DNA from: Caulobacterales bacterium
GTDB taxonomy: Bacteria > Pseudomonadota > Alphaproteobacteria > Caulobacterales > Caulobacteraceae
NCBI GenBank assembly: GCA_947480815.1
Contig: CANKEA010000023.1
Location: 1-10,981 of the forward strand
DNA: 10,981 nucleotides
Direction of reading: 5' to 3'
Shown here piece after piece: positions 7,028 to 10,981 of the stretch. Under the pieces are notes generated by a model. That model ran no database searches. It worked only from the letters and a program-made list of their open reading frames with translations, and had not been told where the DNA came from. The position numbers and the translations under genes are program-made. Position 1 is the stretch's first letter, and each line of letters opens with the position of its first letter.

Positions 7028-8149
7028 ATGATGAACACTGACGCCTCCTCCGCTCTCTCCGCCACCGAACCGAAGGCCCAGGCGAAGATTCCCGTGACGG
7101 TCCTGACCGGCTTCCTTGGAGCCGGGAAGACCACGCTTCTCAACCGCATCCTCACAGAGGATCACGGCCACCGCTATGCGGTGATCGTCAACGAGTTTGG
7201 CGAAATCGGCATCGACAACGATCTTGTGGTCGGGGCCGACGAGGAAGTGTTCGAAATGAACAACGGCTGCATCTGCTGCACCGTGCGCGGCGACCTGATT
7301 CGGGTGCTGTCGGGGCTGATGAAGCGGCAGCAGAACGCCAAGGGCGGCTTTGACGCCATCATTATCGAGACCACGGGGCTCGCCGACCCCATGCCAGTGG
7401 CCCAGACCTTCTTCGTCGATGACGAGGTAGCCCGGCGCACCCGGCTAGACAGCGTCACCGCCCTGGTCGACGCCAAATATCTTCCAGCCCGGCTGGCCGA
7501 CACCAAAGAGGCCGCTGAGCAGATCGCCTTCGCGGACCAGATCATCCTAAATAAGACCGATCTGGTAACGCCGGCCGAGCTGGCCCAGGTCGAGGCGGCA
7601 GTGCGCAAGATCAATCCCTTGGCACCGATCCATCATGCCCAGCGCGCCAATGTGCCGCTGTCGGCCGTGCTCGGCCGACGCGGCTTTGACTTGGAGCACA
7701 TTCTCAATATCGAGCCGGAATTCCTAAACCCGCCGCACGGCGAGGCCGGCCACGTTCACGATGACAGCTGTGGCCATGATCATCATGACCATGGGCACGA
7801 CCATGCGGGCCACGATCATCATGACCACGCGCCGCTGGCGCCGATCCACGACCCAGGCATCCGCGGCGTTTCCCTGACCCTGGAAAAGCCCGTGGACGGC
7901 CGGCTTTTTACCCAGTGGCTCGATCGCACCATCCAGACGCTGAACGAAAACCTGCTTCGCGCGAAAGGAATCATCGATGTCGCCGGTGAGGACCGCCGTC
8001 TGGTGTTCCAGGCTGTGCACACCATTCTGGAAGGCGACCTGCAACAGCCCTGGCGCGATGGCGAGCGGCGTTACAGCCGCATGGTCTTCATCGGTCGTAA
8101 TCTCGATGAAGCAGACCTGCAGGCGGGTCTGGCGGCCTGCGTGGCGTAA
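7028..8149 (+). CDS. COG0523/CobW-family metallochaperone GTPase with His-rich loop
   Basis: This is a G3E-family P-loop GTPase, about 373 residues, that likely delivers a metal (zinc is the best guess for this subgroup; cobalt for CobW proper) to client proteins in the cytoplasm. Residue positions from Met 7028: P-loop GFLGAGKT (28-35), NEFGEIGID (55-63), the metal-binding GCICC (80-84), switch ETTGLADP (114-121), and NKTD for guanine recognition (175-178). Residues ~237-275 form a loop with 14 His and many Asp, then the CobW C-terminal domain. No cobalamin genes are nearby, so the name CobW should not be read as a B12 role. Start choice is uncertain: ATG 7028/7031 lack a clear ribosome site, GTG 7007 has GGAG 8 bp upstream, and the frame opens at ATG 6989. 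The codons for the loop contain a 36-bp-spaced internal repeat. Followed after 5 bp by a palindromic element. Confidence 0.93.
   Translation: MMNTDASSALSATEPKAQAKIPVTVLTGFLGAGKTTLLNRILTEDHGHRYAVIVNEFGEIGIDNDLVVGADEEVFEMNNGCICCTVRGDLIRVLSGLMKRQQNAKGGFDAIIIETTGLADPMPVAQTFFVDDEVARRTRLDSVTALVDAKYLPARLADTKEAAEQIAFADQIILNKTDLVTPAELAQVEAAVRKINPLAPIHHAQRANVPLSAVLGRRGFDLEHILNIEPEFLNPPHGEAGHVHDDSCGHDHHDHGHDHAGHDHHDHAPLAPIHDPGIRGVSLTLEKPVDGRLFTQWLDRTIQTLNENLLRAKGIIDVAGEDRRLVFQAVHTILEGDLQQPWRDGERRYSRMVFIGRNLDEADLQAGLAACVA
7772..7831 (+). repeat. internal tandem repeat in the His-rich loop
   Basis: Near-identical stretches GGCCATGATCATCATGACCA (from 7772) and GGCCACGATCATCATGACCA (from 7808) lie exactly 36 bp apart, encoding [12 protein letters not shown] and [12 protein letters not shown]. 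The in-frame 12-codon spacing points to growth of the loop by duplication or slippage. Confidence 0.75.
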
Positions 8150-8154
8150 TTCCC

Positions 8155-8253
8155 CCGTCATCCCGGACAAGCGCGCAGCGCGCCGATCCGGGACCTAGGG
8201 GCCAGCGCACGTTTGGGTCCCGGCGCTACGCTTCGCTGCGGCCGGGATGACGG
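8155..8253. repeat. compound palindromic intergenic element (REP-like)
   Basis: The 99-bp element is bounded by CCGTCATCCCGG (8155-8166) and its exact reverse complement CCGGGATGACGG (8242-8253). Inside it are a left hairpin, TCCCGGA 8161-8167 with TCCGGGA 8187-8193, containing GCGCGC-A-GCGCGC at 8171-8183; a right hairpin, TCCCGGC 8218-8224 with GCCGGGA 8241-8247; and a middle match CCGGGACC 8188-8195 with GGTCCCGG 8216-8223. It can therefore fold as one long arm or as two side hairpins. It lies between convergent genes, 5 bp after the COG0523 stop. Elements with these GTCATCCCGG/CCGGGATGAC ends recur in alphaproteobacterial intergenic regions; copy number here is not visible. Confidence 0.8.
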
Positions 8254-8275
8254 TGCGGGCCGACGTCTAGACAAG

Positions 8276-8307
8276 AAAAAAGGGCCGACGCTTGCGCGCC
8301 GGCCCTT
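8276..8307 (-). terminator. Rho-independent terminator of exbD
   Basis: On the minus strand AAGGGCCG (8307-8300) pairs with CGGCCCTT (8287-8280) around a 12-nt loop, and the stem runs directly into six T residues (8281-8276). The stem is GC-rich and begins 28 bp after the exbD stop. Read on the plus strand it lacks a T tract, so it serves exbD and is not clearly bidirectional. Confidence 0.85.
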
Positions 8308-8334
8308 AACTGTTTCCCGCAATTCTAATGTTGC

Positions 8335-8784
8335 TTAGGAGATGTCTTCGTTGATCAGGCCGACTTGATAGAAGCCGGCTGTCTGGAATGTATTGATCAC
8401 GGTCATGAACCGGTCATAGGGCACATCGGCGTCGGCGCGGATCATCACGCGTTCCTTCGACGGATCGATCACAGCAGGATCGTTATCCTTCAGGGCCTGC
8501 GAGATGTCGGCGATGAGCTTCGGCATAGTCGTCACTTTTTCGGCGATATAGAGATTGCCGTCGTTCTTGATCGACACGAACACCGGCTTCTTCGGCTTCA
8601 CGTTCGGGGGCGGCGGTGTCGCCGGCGGCAGATCAACCTTGATGGACACGGTGGCCATCGGAATGGCGACCATGAAAATGATCAGGAGCACGAGAAGAAC
8701 GTCAACGAAAGGCGTTACGTTGATATCGGCGTTCTGGCCTAGCGAGTACTTGGACCCGCCCGAACCGGCCAACTTTGCAGCCAT
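8335..8784 (-). CDS. exbD: ExbD/TolR family biopolymer transport protein
   Basis: ExbD/TolR proteins work with ExbB/TolQ in the inner membrane to convert proton motive force into movement of TonB or the Tol system. This 149-residue protein has a short cytoplasmic N-terminus, one transmembrane helix (about residues 26-46) preceded by ADINVTPFVDVLLVL with the key Asp at position 28 (equivalent to the functional Asp25 of E. coli ExbD), then a Pro-rich linker (LPPATPPPPNVKPKKP) and a periplasmic domain ending RADADVPYDRFMTVINTFQTAGF. GGGAG lies 6 bases before ATG 8784. No exbB or tonB is adjacent: upstream is a divergent WD40 gene and downstream a strong terminator, so it is a single-gene unit and its partners must be encoded elsewhere. 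ExbD is preferred over TolR, but the two are hard to separate by eye. Confidence 0.93.
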   Translation of the reverse strand: MAAKLAGSGGSKYSLGQNADINVTPFVDVLLVLLIIFMVAIPMATVSIKVDLPPATPPPPNVKPKKPVFVSIKNDGNLYIAEKVTTMPKLIADISQALKDNDPAVIDPSKERVMIRADADVPYDRFMTVINTFQTAGFYQVGLINEDIS

Positions 8785-8800
8785 AAATTTCTCCCAAGCG

Positions 8801-8871
8801 GCCCGCAGATGGCGGGCTTAAGTTTGTTCGAAAGGACAAATGATGCAAATGCCGCGGCTTGTAAAGCCCGC
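8801..8871 (-). promoter_or_regulatory. exbD leader with alternative inverted repeats
   Basis: On the minus strand GCGGGCTT (8871-8864), AAGCCCGC (8819-8812) and GCGGGC (8806-8801) occur in order. The middle element can pair with either neighbour: an 8-bp match to the distal one or a 6-bp stem with a 5-nt loop to the proximal one. The proximal hairpin ends 5 nt before the GGGAG ribosome site of exbD. Between them lies a further interrupted palindrome, TTTGTTC-GAAA-GGACAAA (8823-8840). It could be a leader control element or an operator shared with the divergent WD40 gene. The function is inference. Confidence 0.35.
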
Positions 8872-8906
8872 TAGCGACGGTTCGCCTGTCAGGATAGGAG
8901 CAGAGG

Positions 8907-9932
8907 ATGACAGCCGCTCAAACCGCCCCCGCCGTGACCTTCCAGTTCGAGGCCTATGTAACAGCTGTCCGGTTTGAAGACTCCGGAACCGCAATCTTTG
9001 CTCTTGGCGATGGCACGGTGCAAATGGCGACCCATACGGGCCTTGCGATCGCGGAGGCGCACGATGGAGCGGTGCTGTGCGCGGCGGTTCATCCTTCTGG
9101 CAAGGGCCTTATCACGGGCGGCGACGATGGTGCGGTGGTCTGGAGCCGGCTCGACGGAAAAGATCTGATCGGCAGCCGTCTGGCCCAGCGCCAGGGCCGA
9201 TGGATCGAGGCGATCGATGCGAGCGCAGAGTCCGGCCTCATCGCCTTCGCCGCAGGGCGCGAGGCTGGGGTGCTTGATGCCAATGATTCGGCCTTCAGTC
9301 GGAGCTTCGTGCATGACAAGACCGTCGCGGGCCTAGCCTTTGATCCGAAGGGACGGCGGCTGGCCGCGGCCTCTTATGGCGGGGTGATGCTGTGGTGGGC
9401 CAAGATCGCCGACCAGAAACCGCAGCAACTCAAATGGCCCGGCGGCCACAGCCTGGTGGCCTGGAGCCCGGACGGCAAGTTCCTGATCTCTTCACTGCAG
9501 GAAAACCAACTCCACGGCTGGCGGGTCGCCGATTCCAAGGACATGCGCATGGGCGGCTATCCGGCCAAGGTAAAAGCCATGACCTTTACCGATGGTGGCT
9601 CCATGTTGGCGACGTCTGGCGCGGCGGGGGCGGTGATCTGGCCGTTCGCTGGGCCCGCTGGGCCTATGGGCAAGGAGGCCGCCGAGATCGGCCCCTCGGC
9701 TGCCGGAGCCAAGACCAGTTGCGTCGCCGCCAGTCCGCGCAAGCCGATCGTCGCGGCGGGATTTGACGACGGAACCCTGTGGGTGGCCAACCTGCGTACC
9801 GGCAAGCTGGAAAAGCTTAAAACCGAGACGGGGGCGCCGATCTGCGCCCTGGCGGTGTCAGCCGACGGCCTCCAGCTGGCCTTTGGCGATGAGGCCGGGG
9901 GCGGCGGGCTGATGATGCTGGCCGGATTCTAG
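8907..9932 (+). CDS. WD40-repeat beta-propeller protein
   Basis: This 341-residue protein is built of repeated ~40-residue blades, probably seven, consistent with one complete propeller. Recurring blade marks include CAAVHPSGKGLITGGDDGAVVWS, GLAFDPKGRRLAAASYGGVMLWW, LVAWSPDGKFLISSLQENQLHGW, AMTFTDGGSMLATSGAAGAVIW, CVAASPRKPIVAAGFDDGTLWV and ALAVSADGLQLAFGDEAG. Such propellers usually act as protein-binding scaffolds; no enzymatic motif is seen. There is no signal peptide or membrane helix, so it is likely cytoplasmic. GGAG lies 8 bases before ATG 8907. It is divergent from exbD across 122 bp. The partner is unknown; nearness to the COG0523 GTPase and exbD is the only hint of context. Confidence 0.88.
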   Translation: MTAAQTAPAVTFQFEAYVTAVRFEDSGTAIFALGDGTVQMATHTGLAIAEAHDGAVLCAAVHPSGKGLITGGDDGAVVWSRLDGKDLIGSRLAQRQGRWIEAIDASAESGLIAFAAGREAGVLDANDSAFSRSFVHDKTVAGLAFDPKGRRLAAASYGGVMLWWAKIADQKPQQLKWPGGHSLVAWSPDGKFLISSLQENQLHGWRVADSKDMRMGGYPAKVKAMTFTDGGSMLATSGAAGAVIWPFAGPAGPMGKEAAEIGPSAAGAKTSCVAASPRKPIVAAGFDDGTLWVANLRTGKLEKLKTETGAPICALAVSADGLQLAFGDEAGGGGLMMLAGF

Positions 9933-9954
9933 CGACGCCGCTAAGGTTGCCCTG

Positions 9955-10041
9955 ATGCAGGATAACTTCGACACCCAGGCTCCAGACCGAGAAGGTCCGA
10001 CCGCCGAGCCGTGCTTGCGGCGTTCGAGGCTGTCGCGCTGA
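9955..10041 (+). CDS. possible 28-codon leader ORF overlapping the mtgA start
   Basis: ATG 9955 has AAGG with an 8-bp spacer and opens a 28-codon frame ([14 protein letters not shown]... ending RRSRLSR) whose TGA at 10039-10041 overlaps ATG 10041 of mtgA by one base (TGATG). It could couple translation to mtgA, or it could be the original mtgA N-terminus separated by a frameshift, since its basic end resembles the cytoplasmic tail expected there. It could also be chance. No homology was recognised. Confidence 0.3.
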   Translation: MQDNFDTQAPDREGPTAEPCLRRSRLSR

Positions 10042-10745
10042 TGGTGCCCCGTCCGTCAAAGTCGCGGCGCAAGCGGCCTCTGCTCGTCAAGGTGCTTACG
10101 CTGCTGCTGATCGTTGGTCTTTGTCTGCCTGTGGCGGCTGTGCTGGTCTATCGGATGGCACCTGTACCGATCACTCCGTTGATGATCAAACGCATGATCC
10201 AGGGCCATGGCCTAGACCATCGCTGGACCTCGCTGGACAATATCTCTCCCAATCTTGTGCGCGCCGTGGTCGCGGCGGAGGACGCCCGTTTCTGCGAGCA
10301 CCACGGGTTTGATTTCGAGGCCATGGAGAAGGCTTTTCGGGCTAATCAACGCGGCGGCAAGATCCGTGGGGGCTCCACCATTAGTCAGCAGACCGCCAAG
10401 AACGTCTTCCTGTGGGATGGGCGCTCCTATCTGCGCAAAGGCCTGGAATCCTATTTCACCGTCCTGATCGAGGTGGGCTGGGGCAAGCACCGCATTATGG
10501 AGGTCTACCTGAACTCCATCGAATGGGGGCCTGGCATCTATGGTGCAGAGGCGGCCTCTCGAAGGATCTTCCACGAAAGCGCACGCGCGCTTAGCCCAGC
10601 GCAGGCGGCCCGGCTGGCGGCGATCCTGCCCTCACCGCTGAAGTGGAAGGCAGCGCGTCCCGGTCCCTATGTTGCCCGGCGTTCGGCACGCATTGGCAAG
10701 GCCTCGGGCACGGTGCGCCGTGACGGGTTGGACGGCTGCGTATGA
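10041..10745 (+). CDS. mtgA: monofunctional biosynthetic peptidoglycan transglycosylase
   Basis: MtgA polymerises lipid II into glycan strands at the outer face of the inner membrane (GT51 family). This 234-residue protein has a basic cytoplasmic start, one transmembrane helix (about residues 14-37), and a GT51 domain: motif 1 [14 protein letters not shown] with the catalytic Glu at 80; motif 2 [12 protein letters not shown] (110-121); the RKGLESY stretch; and [21 protein letters not shown]. No transpeptidase domain follows, so it is monofunctional; E. coli MtgA is of similar length. I chose ATG 10041, which overlaps the stop of a small upstream ORF; the same frame is open back to GTG 10011. 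The gene overlaps tesB by ATGA, so the two are probably cotranscribed. Confidence 0.94.
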   Translation: MVPRPSKSRRKRPLLVKVLTLLLIVGLCLPVAAVLVYRMAPVPITPLMIKRMIQGHGLDHRWTSLDNISPNLVRAVVAAEDARFCEHHGFDFEAMEKAFRANQRGGKIRGGSTISQQTAKNVFLWDGRSYLRKGLESYFTVLIEVGWGKHRIMEVYLNSIEWGPGIYGAEAASRRIFHESARALSPAQAARLAAILPSPLKWKAARPGPYVARRSARIGKASGTVRRDGLDGCV

Positions 10746-10981
10746 CCCTCGAAGAGGTGCTGACCCTCGCCGCCACGGCGGAGGATCGGTTTGAGGGCCA
10801 TTCGCCCGATGATGGCTGGAAACGCATCTTTGGTGGGCTGGTCGTGGCCCAGGCGCTGATGGCGGCCTATGGCACGGTAGAGGGGCGCAACTGCCACTCC
10901 CTGCACAGCTACTTCCTGCGCGCTGGCGATACGGCCGAGCCTATAATCTATGAGGTCGAACGTACCCGTGACGGCGGTGCT
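10742..10981 (+). CDS. tesB: acyl-CoA thioesterase II (TesB family), 3'-truncated by window edge
   Basis: TesB hydrolyses acyl-CoA to free fatty acid and CoA in the cytoplasm. The first 80 codons are present, beginning [19 protein letters not shown] and containing [19 protein letters not shown] and [28 protein letters not shown], which match the first hot-dog domain of TesB (the 'FGG-V--QAL-AA' helix and '[18 protein letters not shown]' strand). The catalytic residues lie in the missing part. ATG 10742 overlaps the mtgA stop as ATGA, indicating translational coupling. The frame is open to the window end. Confidence 0.92.
   Translation, partial: MTLEEVLTLAATAEDRFEGHSPDDGWKRIFGGLVVAQALMAAYGTVEGRNCHSLHSYFLRAGDTAEPIIYEVERTRDGGA

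Noticed and set aside
6977..7171. Upstream extension of the minus-strand frame to 7171 as part of the glycosyltransferase remnant
   Set aside because: It overlaps the well-supported P-loop region of the COG0523 gene and is low-complexity Gly/His-rich, unlike GT2 sequence.
7007..8149. Reading the COG0523 protein as cobalamin-pathway CobW
   Set aside because: No cob genes nearby, and the GCICC plus His-rich loop are equally or more typical of zinc-related COG0523 members.
8276..8307. The terminator as a bidirectional one also serving the COG0523 gene
   Set aside because: Read on the plus strand the stem is followed by TTAACTGTTT only, without a proper T tract; the palindrome at 8155-8253 is nearer to that gene.
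1..10981. CRISPR array, insertion sequence, toxin-antitoxin or anti-phage system
   Set aside because: No regularly spaced repeats, no transposase or nuclease genes beyond polA, and no small paired ORFs with recognisable families.

Overview
The window looks like ordinary chromosome of a GC-rich alphaproteobacterium, most likely in or near Caulobacterales (Caulobacter/Phenylobacterium type). The grounds are high GC, the family set (Bcr/CflA MFS, ExbD, COG0523 GTPase, PRC-barrel, MtgA, TesB), a promoter before yggT that fits the Caulobacter housekeeping pattern (GCTANAWC -10), and an intergenic palindrome of the CCGTCATCCCGG...CCGGGATGACGG kind common in alphaproteobacterial intergenic regions. 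No taxon-specific marker was tested, so the genus is inference.

Layout. 1-2417 (+): polA without its 5' end (the first ~135-140 codons lie outside the window). 2458-3180 (-): a TVP38/TMEM64 (VTT) membrane protein, convergent with polA. 3264-3983 (-): an FkbM-family methyltransferase broken by an in-frame TAA. 4063-4138 (-): tRNA-Ala(CGC) with encoded CCA and its own consensus-like promoter. 4277-4861 (+): yggT and a DUF167/YggU gene as a tight pair behind a sigma-70-type promoter. 4959-5342 (+): a PRC-barrel protein with a candidate FNR/FixK box upstream. 5410-6669 (+): a Bcr/CflA drug-efflux type MFS transporter. 6698-6976 (-): the 3' remnant of a family-2 glycosyltransferase. 7028-8149 (+): a COG0523/CobW metallochaperone GTPase with a long His/Asp loop. 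8155-8253: a compound palindromic repeat. 8276-8307: a Rho-independent terminator for exbD. 8335-8784 (-): an ExbD/TolR protein without an adjacent ExbB. 8907-9932 (+): a WD40 beta-propeller protein, divergent from exbD. 10041-10745 (+): mtgA, preceded by a 28-codon ORF that overlaps its start. 10742-10981 (+): the first 80 codons of a TesB-type acyl-CoA thioesterase overlapping mtgA by 4 bp.

How the genes relate. This is mostly a string of short, separately transcribed housekeeping units: DNA repair/replication, envelope biogenesis (yggT, mtgA, exbD), metal handling (COG0523) and transport. yggT-yggU and mtgA-tesB are the clear cotranscribed pairs. The two broken genes, an FkbM methyltransferase and a GT2 glycosyltransferase, both belong to families typical of surface-polysaccharide synthesis, which suggests local decay of such functions. 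I did not find a defence system, CRISPR array, insertion sequence or integrase. The observations most worth checking are the two decayed genes, the compound palindrome, the alternative hairpins in the exbD leader, the possible FNR/FixK site and the small ORF before mtgA.
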